A stretch of 64,000 nt of DNA from Dichetophora obliterata (Eukaryota; Arthropoda; Insecta; Diptera; Sciomyzidae), in the NCBI GenBank assembly GCA_963920525.1, contig OY986436.1, forward strand, positions 95,979,842 to 96,043,841, given 5' to 3'. Below the pieces are notes generated by a model. That model did no database searches and was not told the DNA's origin. It saw only the letters and a program-made list of their open reading frames with translations. Position numbers and translations under genes: made by a program. Each line of letters opens with the position of its first letter. The stretch's first letter is position 1. Below are positions 40,930 to 52,386 of the stretch, piece by piece.

Positions 40930-43166
40930 CATTGCCACATTAAAAGTCCCATTCTGTGGTAGGTAAAACTGAAAGTTTACTTTGGAATGATTCATTCAGA
41001 AAAGTGTTCAGTCAAATACCTACTGAAGAAACATGAGCGCTTGGTAGGACAATTTTCATTTCTTTAACCCAGGTACGAAATAATGACATAAAGAGGAGTA
41101 TAAAAAAAAAAAAAGGAAAAAGGTCAAGGAAAATAAAAAGGACAAAAAGGCGGGATTATAAAATATACTAAAATATTTTTTGTTGTGTTTTTTTTTATAA
41201 AAGTATAGGAACTATATGTAAGAATATGAATTTTTAGTATATATGTACAGAAAGTTCGAGAAGGCGAGAAAATTAAAACGGTCATTGCACCAAAAATACA
41301 AAAAAGATCAAGAATAAATAGGTGATGGAAAAGTTCCGTTTGACAAGATGAAGTGTAGTTCTGGAGGAATTTTTTCTAGCTCAGAATTTATTCTGCAAGT
41401 AATCGTGAAGAGTGCATGTTCATTTAAATTTGTCTCGTTAAAAGTGAGAATTAGTTTAATTAAAGAAAAAAAAAGTGAAAAAAAGTATATTAGTGCAAAA
41501 GTGCACAAGTGCAAGTGACAGATAAAAGGGATATCATCTTTCAGGAAGAAAAAAACTAGGAAAGGAGACAAGGCTGTGAAGAGGAGTCATTAAAACCAGA
41601 TAAAGGTAAAAAAAACAGAGAAAAAAAACGTTTAAGAGACTTTAATTTTTTTGAAAAGGTTCTAATGTGTTTGGTTTAGTAAAAGTTTATTTGTGTTTTT
41701 TTTTTCCTTGTAAAGGATCCAGTGTATGAAAAAAGGATAAGAAAATTTATTTTAAACGGTGTGGGCAATAAAACAATTGTAAGGAAGTACAGTTAAAGTG
41801 AAGGTCTTGTGTGTAAGGAATTGTGTGTAAAGAGCTGTGAGGACAAGGAGAACGTCATTGGTGTTGGAAGGAGTACAAAAGCGCTGGGATCAAACAGCGC
41901 TTAAAAGATAAGTCAGCCACAAATTGTTTAAATTTAATTATCTACATATATATATAATAAACGTATGCACGTAAATGTAAATGTCCATATACAATTATAT
42001 ATATATGCGTAGTACCCCCTAAGAGTCCATTCTAGTCATAAAAGAGCCTATAGATCTAGCGCGTAAAGATAAACAACAGGCAGCTAACAAGGCAAAGCGG
42101 AAAATATTGTGGTGAATAACCAGCACCAAAATTTGCCTAAGGAGTCAGATAGTTCAGGCACTTAAGTGTCGCAGGAAGCCTAGTCACCAACCATTACCAG
42201 TGGAAAGTGAAACGAAGCCCCACAGCATAGAACCACAGAATATTAATGTCTACACAAAAACACCAGTGGTGGTGTAAAAGGAAAAAAGAAAATAAAAGCG
42301 GAAACTTCGGCGGCATTTTTTTTTTTAGAAAATATAGAGCAGAAACAAATCTAAATTTTCGTATTTTAGGTAGAAAATAAGTTATAGCCTAAATGTTTTT
42401 TTTATAATCATTTAATTCCATTTCCCATTTTTGTTGTTAAGTTAATATTAGTGTTATATTGGAGTTTCTGTGAGTGAGTATGATCATTTGTGTTCGAGTC
42501 AACGAAATCTATTTAATTCGGTTCGTATAGAAATACTCGCGCATCAGGGTTCAAAAAATTTTATGAGTAACCCAATAATTTTTGTGTACAACCTCATAGA
42601 GCTCTTTTGGGTAGATGTGTTCATAGTCTAGTTGTTTTAATTTTCGTTATTATAGTCGCATGTTGGCTTGCGTTAAATATTAGCTGAAACGTAAGATAGA
42701 CTATTTATTGTCCCTATCAACGAGTGATTAACCTCTCTTCAAAAAAACAATTAAATAAAAAAAAAATACAATTTCTTTTGTTTATTATAATATAAATTTT
42801 CTTATTTTTGAAATATTTTGATATGTGGAAACAATTGGTGTACATATAGTTTTTCTTTCTTTTAAATGAATTAATTTCAAATTTGTTTAACTATAATTAC
42901 AATTTTTATAGCACTTTTTTTATTTTAATAGCGTTAAATTTTGCATTGTAGATTTTAGGAAATATGATTAAAATCACCTTAATCTGAATCCTTAAAATGA
43001 AGAGATAAATTCTTTAATCTGGGGTCAGACAGCAGGAGCATAGTGCAATGAAACGATGAGTGAGTAAAAAAAAAAAAAGGAGGGTGTAAAACGTTCGTTA
43101 CTGGGGTCGTCTGCAAATTTAGAAAGACCAAGACAACCATGGTTGGGTGGGTGCCTTGAGGAATTT
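40930..43166. other. AT-rich region, nothing recognised
   Basis: About 2.2 kb with many A-runs and purine-rich stretches and no ORF of interest. An (AT)n run occurs at 41946-41958. I see no conserved element. Confidence 0.5.
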
Positions 43167-43500
43167 TTTTTTTCTTTATTCTTATTCTTCAAAAGTTTAC
43201 ATTACATTACAATTAACAACTAATCCTCCATTAAGTCGTTTTTGAATGTCATGTTCGGTGGTGTTTGCTATATGTATTTTAATTTCATGATCATAATTCA
43301 ATATTCGTTTGGTGTAGTTATTTTTATTTAGATGTTTTTTTTTTATTTTTGATTTCATTCAACTTCCTGTTGTTAAACGGAAGTTATTGTAAGCCCTCCG
43401 ATTTGATGCTGGCGGGTTGGATAACCTCCCTTGAAACCGCAAAGCTAGCCGTGGCGGGCCGCGTCAAACACGATGACTGGGGAGCATAACATATGTTTAA
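43167..43500 (-). other. Possible 3' stub of a minus-strand LINE
   Basis: A poly-T run near 43167 would be a poly-A tail on the minus strand. At 43395-43490 there is an isolated G+C-rich island (GATGCTGGCGGGTTGGATAA, GCTAGCCGTGGCGGGCCGCG) that could be LINE 3' UTR. No coding remains. Weak. Confidence 0.3.
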
Positions 43501-44694
43501 TAGTGAATTGAAAAAATTCTCGTCATTATGATATCAAAATTATTGCGATATCTCAAAAACTATAAATTTTCTCAGTACAACGCATTACCTTAAGCCTCAG
43601 AATGAGATAAACAAATTTAAATTTAAAATTTTGACCTGTCAAGCAAACATCTCCGTCATTTTCAAATCGATTTTCATAAAATTTTCAAGTGATGCGCGTA
43701 CAGACAGACAGACAGATATAAATTTTAAAAATTACATTTTTGGAATCCACATCCTTCAAAATTTTCAGCGCAGAAAAAATTTTCAAATAAAATTAAGTGT
43801 AGAGATTTTTTTACAGTTTTATTATATGTATAAATTTATGCATTTAAGCATTAAAGAAAATAAACAACGTTTTAATCGGCTTAATAACTCTGTCAAAGAC
43901 TATGTGAATTTCTTTGCATTAGAAATCAGGATAAACCTGAATTGGTCAACATAGAATCCGATGAAGAATTATTTATATCATCATTTCAAGCTATTCCACA
44001 TTCGAACCAAATTCGATGCTCTCAATCACTGGGATTGAGACGCTGAAGCTTTGTTGAGGATTCTTCATCATCGACTCTTGGGTCGAAGATAGAACAGCTT
44101 TTAATGATAATAAAAATAATTATTTTTTTTATATTGTACCTTTGATTTAAATAATTATATATATATTTATATAGTCAGTAATACTACTTAGTGAAAATTC
44201 TGAATGCTATTGTGTAAAATAATGTATTATGTTTAAATCAATTAAAGTTTTATTTCATATGTCACGTTACTTTTGGGAGGGGATGAGGTGTTTTGAAATA
44301 CACTACGAAATGTAACGGAGGGGGAAGGAGGGTTAAAAAGTGCTAAAAATCGGTAATGTACTTTATGAACGACCCCTAAGCTACGACAATCTAAATTATC
44401 ATAGGAATCGAATAAAAAAGAATTATCAAAATCGGTTCAGCGGTTACCGAGCTTTTTCTTGATCAAATTTCGTGAGTCGCCTTTTATATAATAGTAAAGA
44501 AAATATCAACACCAAACACATTATCCCAGAATTACGACTAAAGGCAAATATTAAATGCAAGTATTTAAAATATTTGTGATTTTAAAGCGTTTTGAAATTG
44601 CTCACATTTTTGATCAAAAATAAAAAAAATAAACAAAACAAAACATCAATTGCATTTCGCTATCTTAATATAGAAAGGTCTAACTGAATTTTTT
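43501..44694. other. AT-rich region, repeat trace only
   Basis: 43520-43585 matches 35515-35580. Otherwise nothing is recognised; the small ORF at 43631-43954 has no family features. Confidence 0.4.
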
Positions 44695-44752
44695 TTACAT
44701 TGCATTTACATTTACATTGCATTTACATTGCATTGCATTTACATTTTAAAAA
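44695..44752. repeat. TTTACATTGCA-type short tandem repeat
   Basis: About five copies of CATTTACATTG-like units in 58 bp. The adjacent DNA up to about 45180 shows no gene. Confidence 0.75.
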
Positions 44753-45230
44753 TGTCATTTCTTAAAAATCCAGGGGTGTACTGTCCCCTTAAGGAAAAAA
44801 CCCCTGTACGTAATTCACAACTTTCGAAAAAAATAAGGACCCGTTCAATAAATAAAACGGGTCCTTAAAATAATATCGCTTAAAATTGACATGACTTAAC
44901 TAAGGCATACTTACAAGTTACATATGTCTTTTTTGGTTTTTTAGCTGAATGCATCGCTAACGTGAAATAAGCCAAAAATTATGTTGATAATTCAGGAATT
45001 GGTACACCCCAGCTTTTGTATTTGTGTTAGCAGTAAGCTGGTATTAGCTGCAGCATAGATGCGTGGATATACCTCTTTTTCGCTTATCTGTTATAGGATA
45101 GGTAAAATTATCTTTTTCAATTCTATTAGGAAATTTCAAATACTTTTACAGCGCATTCCTTTAGGTTGACTGTGTAAATAAACCATTGTTAGCTTGCACG
45201 TTTTAATATAGGCTTCTTCGTTCGCCAATC

Positions 45231-45968
45231 GCCGGTGCATCAGCAAGTACAGCAAAGTTAATTTGGCTTTCTTTGCTGGCGAACGTCCTCCAAGTGCCAT
45301 CACCAGCAGCACAAACAAATGAAGAGCAAAATTTGTTGCTAGCCAACATCCTCCAAGTGCTATCACCAGCAGCACAAGCAAGTGCAGTGTTTAAATTTCT
45401 TGCTAGCCAACATCCTCCAAGTGCCATCACCAGCAGCACAAGCAAATGAAGCGCAAATTCTCCGCTTGAATTTATTTGATTCACGCCGGAGTATAATAGC
45501 AGAAATTTGCCTCTGTGCTTAACCAGAGTTAACCAGTCAATTGAATTTTGCTGCACTTGCTGGTGCTGCTCGTGGCGGCTCTCGGAGAACGTTGGCAAAA
45601 GAACAGGAAATTTGCACTGCACTTGCTTGTGCTGCTGGTGATGTCACTTGGAGAACGTTGGCAAAAGAACAGGAAATTTGCACTGCACTTGCTTGTGCTG
45701 CTGGTGATGGCACTTGAAGGATGTTGGCTAGCAAGCAATTTTGCACTGCACTTGCTTGTGCTGCTGGTGATGGCACTTGGAGAACGTTGGCAAAAGAACA
45801 GGAAATGTGCACTGCACTTGTTTGTGCTGCTGGTGATGACACTTGGAGGATGTTGGATAGCAAGGAATTTTGCACTGCACTTGCTTGTGCTGCTGGTGGT
45901 GGCACTTGGAAAACGTTCGCCAGCATAGAAAGCCAATTTAACTTTACTGCACTTGCCGATGCACCGGG
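45231..45968. repeat. Foldback-like palindromic minisatellite
   Basis: The left part (45231-45480) holds about three inverted copies and the right part (45545-45968) six copies of a 63/66-bp unit with CTTGTGCTGCTGGTGATGGC. The landmark GCTGCTGGTG falls at 45631, 45697, 45760, 45826 and 45889. Unique outer arms (GATGCACCGG at 45958-45967; its complement near 45231) also pair. Inverted arms built of tandem units are the architecture of Drosophila FB elements (family knowledge). Unit lengths are multiples of three, so spurious ORFs run through on both strands. Confidence 0.82.
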
Positions 45969-46319
45969 AGATCGTTGATCCACACGCACGCACACACAAA
46001 CTCAAGCACTTTCGTTATTTTAAATTTTTATTGTTTTGTTATTTTTTAAGTTTTTTAAGTTCACAATATTGCAATTTTAAAAAATAAGATGCAAGTACAA
46101 GCACTCCAACTAAATATGCCGCGGAAATTGACGTGCTGTTTTTTTCTTTATTTTTGAGTGTGTCAAAAATTCGCTTTCGATTGTCAAAATTTATAGTAGC
46201 TTCTGGAGCTAGCACAAATTTTGACAATTATATTCACCTCAAAAATGCCAAAAATTGCTCTACCAACTGTCAAAATTTGATCATCCTACTGAAAAGTTTC
46301 CGATTGAAACACAGGCAAT

Positions 46320-46550
46320 GTAGCAAATGTTATATTTTGACGGGAATTTTTTTTCTTTACCTAAAATTGTGATGGCTTGGTTTAAAGCAAAAAACAATAA
46401 AAATAGATGTTCAAAACAATTAATATTAATATATTTAATTGATGTTAACTCTTCGGCAGCTAAAAATCATGAAGTCCATCCGACAAGTGCAATGTTTGTG
46501 AGGGCAACGAAAAAAGTCCCGTTACTTTATCGAACAACATGTAAGTCCGA
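46320..46550. repeat. Dispersed repeat, copy C
   Basis: GTTATATTTTGACGGGAATT and the following 130 bp match 15935-16090. GGCAACGAAAAAAGTCCCGT at 46504-46523 matches 18453-18472. The preceding 46265-46310 (CTGAAAAGTTTCCGATTG) is inverted relative to 18755-18775. Confidence 0.65.
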
Positions 46551-46572
46551 TAGTAGCATGACAGAATCACCA

Positions 46573-47264
46573 GGGGGTCAATTCCCGTTCTGCGTTATCG
46601 TCATATGAAAAGTGTTTTCAGCTTTACACGGAAAACACGATTCCCGTTGTGTGTTAAAACTGCAACAGCTGTTTATTTTTAGCTGAAATGAAAACAAAGT
46701 TAACGCCGGTTGTAAACGCGCGTTATCGACTTGCTATATTAGTTTCGGCTATTTTATGCTACCGAAAAACTTATTTTGGTTATATTTATTTATGCAAAAT
46801 TAATTATACTTTTCTTTTTTATTGCTTATTTTTAATATATAGTTTTACTTTCTTAATCAAGTTTATAGCTTTGGGAAAGCGATATAAGTCGAAGTGTTCC
46901 TCCGAAATTCTGCTGAATGAGTTTTCTTGATCGCGAAGTCTCCTCCTAAAAATCCTTAAGTTTTCTCTACATAAATCAATAAAAAGAATGTTGAAGTCAT
47001 AATAAAGTCATCATCATGTTCAATAAAGTCATTTTTGAAAATATTTTCTACCATCTAATAATTTGTTTACATTTATTTTTCATAAAAGCTTTGTTTAATA
47101 GACATTCAGCAACTCTCAAATGCTGTTCAGCAGCTACTTTTCATTAGGCGAACAAGAATCGCGTTTTTGTGCGCAGTGAAGTGAAAAAGTGAAATCTTTA
47201 AATGAAAACTATTGTGAAAAGCTTCTTTTCACTTCACTTAAACGCAAAACGGGAATTGACCCCC
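46573..47264. mobile_element. 692-bp TIR element (MITE)
   Basis: The ends are inverted repeats: GGGGGTCAATTCCCGTT on the left; on the right, the complement of AACGGGAATTGACCCCC. The match is about 24 bp with one mismatch. A CAG on each side (46571-46573 and 47264-47266) may be a 3-bp duplication, depending on where the G run is divided. No coding capacity. Superfamily unknown. Confidence 0.7.
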
Positions 47265-47745
47265 AGGTATGGTAAAGGGATTCACCACACCGACAGCTAA
47301 TGTCAAAATGATGTCAAATCGCAAAATACATTAAAATATTAAACTATAACTAAAATTAAAATGTTAGTTACATTAGAACAATCCTAATTTTAAAGGAACA
47401 ACTAAGTGATTAAAATTAAATTCCGTTTGTACAAAAATATGAATTTATATTTAAAAAAAAAATAAATCGAAAAAACTATTGTTCTAACAACAATGTCAAG
47501 CATTATTTTTTTTTTAATACTTTTTTTGTGTAATTATACTTAATAAAACACTGAACATGGAGTTTTGTGAATTAAAGTTTGAGATTTGCTTTTGTATGGT
47601 TGTAAGTTGAAGTACGTTGCTTGATAGTATAAATTTGTAACACATGCTTTAACTTACATACAGACTTATGCTACTATTATTTTTAAACCTTTTTATGATA
47701 TTAACGTAAGTTTCAATAAAAATGTAATATTTGATAATTAACATA
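47265..47745. other. AT-rich spacer
   Basis: No gene or structured repeat is seen. Confidence 0.45.
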
Positions 47746-49363
47746 CAGTGGTGGTCACAAATTTAGCACACTTAAAAAAGTAAAATGAATACTTATATTT
47801 TCCATTTATTTGTTGTAAATTTTTAATTAACTTTTTTTTAGTGTATATATTATGTCTTCTTTATTTCTTACATACATTTTTTTATTTCAAAACTTTTCCC
47901 TATAGGACTTAAAATCAAATAAAAATTAAAAATAAGCAATTCGACTTGGTCATGAATTTAGCACACGAGCGAAAAAATGTCTAGGATGAAAAATATAATC
48001 AAAATTGATTGCATAAAACTCAATATTTCGTAGGAAATCCCTTATTCTTAATTATTGCATCTCATATCCTTGGTAAACTTTTGACCAAAGCCTCACAACG
48101 GTACTTTGGAATACTATACCGAATCCTTTGGATTTCCCTTAACAAATCTGCCAAATTTTTGGATTTGACTGTTAGTATTTGCTGCTCGACATCCCGCCAC
48201 AGATTCTCAATCGGGTTTAAGTCTGATGATTGCGATGGCCACTTCAAAATATCAGTATGTTTGTCTTCCAAGCAACTCTTAACTATGTGAGCACTGTGCT
48301 TTGGATCATTATCCTGCATAAAACGCCATTAAAGTGGAAAATTATCCTCTTGAAATGGTATCATGGTATTGACAAGTACGTTTGTGTAAGCGTGCTGATC
48401 CATTTTTTGGTAAATTTTAACAATCGGACAAACTCCGTGCCAAGAAAACGCCGCCCATACCATAACATTTCAGCCACCCTGTTTAATCGTCTTGAGCGTG
48501 TACTTTGGATTGTGTTGCATGTTTTTAGGACGCCACACATATTGTTTGCTTCAGATGCGAACCGGCAAAACTTTGATTTATCCCTCCAAAGCACATTTTT
48601 CCAAAAATTTGTTGACTATTTAAATATTCTTTTGCAAACGCAAGACTGCATTTAATATTTTTGTGCGACACATGTGGTGTTTGTTGGGCTATAAAGCTAC
48701 GGAAATTGTTTTCATTCAAGCGTCTTCTTATGCCTTCTGAGGATACATTTATGCCATATTTTGATGAAATTTCATTTTAAATTTTATTTGGGGTCTTAAA
48801 AGGATCACTAAGTGAAGTTTTATAAATCAAATGGCCCTCTCTTGCTATTGTTTTTCGCGCTCTTGGTCGCTTTTTTACATTTTTAATGCTCTAATACTAC
48901 TCTACATGTTGTAATGCATTATATAATAACTTTCACGAACATCTAAGAAGCAGAGCAATCTCTGAAACTGTGCTTCCACCATTTTTCATTTGCTGAATCA
49001 AATGCCGCTGAGCCTCTGAACATCAGTAGCCTTTCGCCATATCTTCCTGCAATTTTTTGTTAGAACTCAAATAGAAACTCAATAAATTTAGTAGATCTTA
49101 CTAGTAAAGTTTAATTAACGAAAATAAAATACGATATGGAGCAGTAATTCTAATCTGTGCTAAGTTCGTGTCCAGCATTTAAACCACATTGATTCATACA
49201 ACTTGAAATATGTCAGAAAATTTAAGAATAACTAAGAAACCAGCTAACGGTACATAGAGTTAATTTCATAAACAATATTTGATTATAATTCTCAAGCTAA
49301 GATGTAAAAAATTTCAAATTAGAGTTACTAACACAGTGTGTGCTAAATTTGTGACCACCACTG
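47746..49363 (-). mobile_element. Tc1-like element, dead
   Basis: 1,618 bp with TA duplications at 47744-47745 and 49364-49365. The inverted ends of 26 bp begin CAGTGGTGGTCACAAATTTA. It carries one minus-strand transposase remnant. The size fits Tc1-like elements. Confidence 0.92.
48020..49040 (-). pseudogene. Tc1-like transposase (DD34E)
   Basis: The ATG at 49040 begins MAKGY and is followed by a stop. HTH-like SEAQRHLIQQM and GGSTVSEIALLL follow. The best part (48319-48062) has MQDNDPKHSAHIVKSCL and PSQSSDLNPIENLW: 34 residues lie between Asp and Glu, the Tc1 signature. The end (AIIKNKGFPTKY) reaches a stop at 48020. Several stops and frameshifts make it inactive. Confidence 0.87.
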
Positions 49364-49370
49364 TATGAAC

Positions 49371-49612
49371 ATTTACTCCCTTATTCATAAACCCATTTTA
49401 GCGGCTGAGTTGCTAAAAGAAGGTTGTAAAAATCATTATTCGTTGTTTAAATGTTAGTAAATGTTAATCAAATCAGTTGTTTAAATATTGAAATCTATTG
49501 AATAAGGGGCTAGCAGGCTTTAAACAACATTAGTCGTCTTGCCCATTATAAAACAGCCCAATCAAATCTGTTGTTTAAATGCTGAAATCTATTGCATAAG
49601 GGGGTTAAAGTT
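49371..49612. repeat. Possible small MITE with internal duplication
   Basis: TTTACTCCCTTATTCATA at the left and GCATAAGGGGGTTAAAG at the right are imperfect inverted ends of about 17 bp. CAATCAAATC.GTTGTTTAAAT followed by TGAAATCTATTG occurs twice inside. No target duplication confirmed. Confidence 0.4.
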
Positions 49613-50227
49613 CATTTTATTTGGTTGAAGAGGAAGGAGTTTGCGTATCGGAGGGTTTTAAAAATACTTTTAGCCCATGAACCCTCAAGGTTGGAAGGGG
49701 AAAGTGTGGGCGGGACCATAACATCAGGTCCAGGAGTTTCGGAGGGTGGGGGTCAAAAGAGGACCTTCGTCCCGTTTTTTTTATATACTGGTTGTTTTAT
49801 TTTTTTTTACAGATTTCAGAGTTCAGAGGTGCTGGTACAAAAGGTTGGTTCCAACGAACCCCCCCACATCTCCCGAACTACTGGCATCTGGCGCGGCTAA
49901 ATTGTCGACTCTGATTTCGCTCCGTTACACGAATTGTTTTCATCTTTGGACCGTGAACATATTTTGTCGATTGCTTGGAAATTTTTGGATGACAGAGACG
50001 CTCTCTCAATTTCCAGTTTTTTCTTTACCCGCGAAAACAACAACAAATTTGTCCGTGTTTGCTAAGTGTGACATGCACCATTCTGTGACACAGTGACTCC
50101 ACTTTCAATATTTGATTGCCTGCGAACTGTCAAATTGAATTTCATGATATGTATCTCAAGTGTAGACCACTTATATAATGAAATTGTTCATGTCATGAAA
50201 TTTATCTCTAGAAATATTTCTTGAGAT
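49613..50227 (+). other. Mixed-composition stretch with an orphan ORF
   Basis: 49901-50065 is open for 54 codons, with a natural-looking composition (PLHELFSSLDREHILSIAWK, then DDRDALS). It is preceded by a stop at 49898 and by an acceptor-like TTTTTTTTACAG near 49803-49813. Unrecognised. It could be an exon remnant or chance. The ORFs at 49592-49900 and 49746-50096 have no family features. Confidence 0.25.
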
Positions 50228-51145
50228 GTTGACTTTATATGATTTAAATAAAAATTCAAGATGTTTGATGTTTTAATCATACTTGATTTTAAATACAAAT
50301 TCTAGTTGATTGATAGTTTAAAATCGTTTATTGAGCTTAAGGTCAAAGTGAGAACAATTAATTTGTTCTAACAAATCTTTCCAAAGAAACAACAACAACG
50401 ACAACAAAGTTTTTTTAATATGAAAAGGAAAAAATCACTAGCTGATCTGATTGCAATTTCTGTCTGGCTAAGGACGTCATCAGAAATCTTTGTGATACAC
50501 GTGCAAGCGCGCACTAACGCACTGCACCACCGGGGCGATGAGATTTGAAGTGTCAATTTCTCAGTTTTTTCTCAATTTCATAATTTCACATTTGTTGTTG
50601 TATTTCTGTTTTACTTTAGTCTCTATGCTTATGTTATTATATGTAGTCTAACAGCCTGCTGGAAGTCTGCCCTAACAAAGAATGTTTACTGAAGTTATTT
50701 TTAGAAATTTGCTGATTTTGTTTTCAGCTGTTTCCGTTTTAGCTGTTTTCGACTAAAGTAAAACAGAAATACAACAATAAATGTGAAATTATGAAATTGA
50801 GAAAAAACTGAGAAATTGACACTTCAAATCTCATCGCCCCGGTGGTGCAGTGCGTTAGTGCGCGCTTGCACGGGTATCACAAAGATTTCTGATGACGTCT
50901 TTAGCCAGACAGAAATTGCAATCAGCTCAGCTAGTGATTTTTTCCTTTTCATATTGAAAAAACTTTGTTGTCGTTGTTGTTGTTTCTTTGGAAAGATTCG
51001 TTAGAACAAATTAATTGTTCTAACTTTGACCTTAAGCTCAATAAACGATTTTAAACTATCAAACAACTAGAATTTGTATTTAAAATCAAGTATGATTAAA
51101 ACTATCAAACATTTAGAATTTGTATTTAAATCATATAAAGTCAAC
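50228..51145. repeat. 918-bp foldback element with about 450-bp arms
   Basis: It begins GTTGACTTTATATGATTTAA and ends with its complement, TTAAATCATATAAAGTCAAC. The two arms remain nearly identical to the centre near 50750. Each arm carries the tRNA-like GGTGGTGCAGTGCGTTAGTG stretch and the AACAATTAATTTGTTC palindrome. Arms of the same family occur at 24600-26300 and 36830-38620. The left and right flanks show no certain duplication. Confidence 0.88.
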
Positions 51146-51540
51146 ATAATAAATATATGAGATATATTTAATGAGATTAGCTGTCACTTTTCAGTAAAAT
51201 ATGTAAGTGAGTGGATTTTTAAGAACTTTTGAAGCAAAAAATATTGCAAAAGCATTAAAAGGGAGAAATGGAATGGCGAATGGAAAAAATTATTAATTTA
51301 ATCAACTTTTACAAACAGTTCCAAAATGAAATTTCATGAGATGAAGTGTCCACTGAAATATTAAAGCTGAAATGAAATGAAAGATATCAAGATATTTAAT
51401 TTGACAGTTCGCATGCAATCAACTATTGTAAGTGGAACAAGTTTTTGAGGTCAGAACTTTTTTCAGAAAAGAATGCGCTATAAGTCTTCACTGTTTGTCA
51501 TATAGTTATTGGACAATTACCAAATTTTGTAACATTTTGC
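51146..51540. other. AT-rich spacer
   Basis: No gene is recognised. It lies between the foldback element and the Polinton fragment. Confidence 0.4.
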
Positions 51541-51984
51541 ATGGTTTCAAACAAGGCTTATTATGGAGATAGAAAACTAAATCCTTTTAAGTTTCAACAT
51601 TTTAATATACAGAGGTTCAATCTATCAATCAATGGTGCACAAGTACCATCTCAACTGTTAGATTTTGATTATAATACTCCAGGAAAATATACAAGCTCAA
51701 GGGCATACAATATTCTATTTAAAGGAAATGGCATTAAATATTTTAATAAAGGAATGCATATCACAAAATAACTTTTTGATAATGGCTTCTTCATTTTAGC
51801 ATTTGATTTAACTGCAGATCAGTCAAATACAACAATGTGTACTAATTTATTGAATCAAGGAACAATAAGAATTGAAGGGAGATTCTTAAAACCTTTGGAT
51901 GAAGCTATTACTTGTTTAGTTTACTGCGAATATGACTCAATGTTAGATATCGATAAAAATCGTAACATAAGAATAACATTATAA
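51541..51984 (+). pseudogene. Polinton capsid-like protein, C-terminal part
   Basis: ATG at 51541, TAA at 51769-51771, then the same frame continues to TAA at 51982-51984. Phrases such as PFKFQHFNIQRFNLSINGAQ, FFILAFDLTADQS and DSMLDIDKNRNIRI match the C-terminal region of the F54H12.2-type capsid proteins of Polinton/Maverick elements. The N-terminal jelly-roll part is absent, so this is a fragment with one internal stop. The protease gene follows 12 bp later, a normal Polinton neighbourhood. Whether it is the major or the minor capsid type is not decided. Confidence 0.7.
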
Positions 51985-51996
51985 AAAAAAGAAAAT

Positions 51997-52386
51997 ATGA
52001 ATACGGTACAAATAGCTAATTCTCTACAGGGACATAATGTCACAAAAAACTACTTTAGAAGAGTTTTCGCATCTGATCAGCTACCGAAAACAGTTGTAAA
52101 GCCTGCTATTATTATTGCTAATACTGATAATTCAACTCAACCAGGATCTCATTGGGTTGCATTTTATATGTATAAAAGAAACAAAGGAGAATACTTTGAT
52201 TCATCAGGACGATTCCCATATAATAAAGAATTTTCAAACTTTCTAAATAGAAATTGTAAGACGTTTATATTTAATAGACAACAAGTGCAAGGACATTTCT
52301 CCAATACTTGTGGATACTACTGCGTGCTATTTTCATTTTATAAATGTCGGAATAAAACGTTAAAATATTTCATTAGAACTTTTTGA
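51997..52386 (+). CDS. Polinton adenovirus-type cysteine protease
   Basis: 129 codons from ATG 51997, open to the stop at 52386. Catalytic features of the C5-like protease appear in order: His in QPGSHWVAFY (about residue 49), an acidic residue in GEYFDSSGR, Gln in FNRQQVQG, and Cys in SNTCGYYCVLF near residue 107. The length is close to that of other Polinton proteases. In Polintons this enzyme matures capsid proteins. It stands next to a capsid fragment, but no polymerase or integrase is seen in the window, so the element is incomplete even though this gene looks intact. Confidence 0.78.
   Translation: MNTVQIANSLQGHNVTKNYFRRVFASDQLPKTVVKPAIIIANTDNSTQPGSHWVAFYMYKRNKGEYFDSSGRFPYNKEFSNFLNRNCKTFIFNRQQVQGHFSNTCGYYCVLFSFYKCRNKTLKYFIRTF

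Noticed and set aside
43395..43490. Small structured RNA in the G+C island
   Set aside because: One short hairpin is possible, but no conserved RNA family is recognisable, and a LINE 3' end is a simpler explanation.
45529..46005. Three long ORFs (126-158 aa) over the 63/66-bp minisatellite
   Set aside because: The repeat period is a multiple of three, which keeps frames open on both strands. The translations are only the repeated unit.
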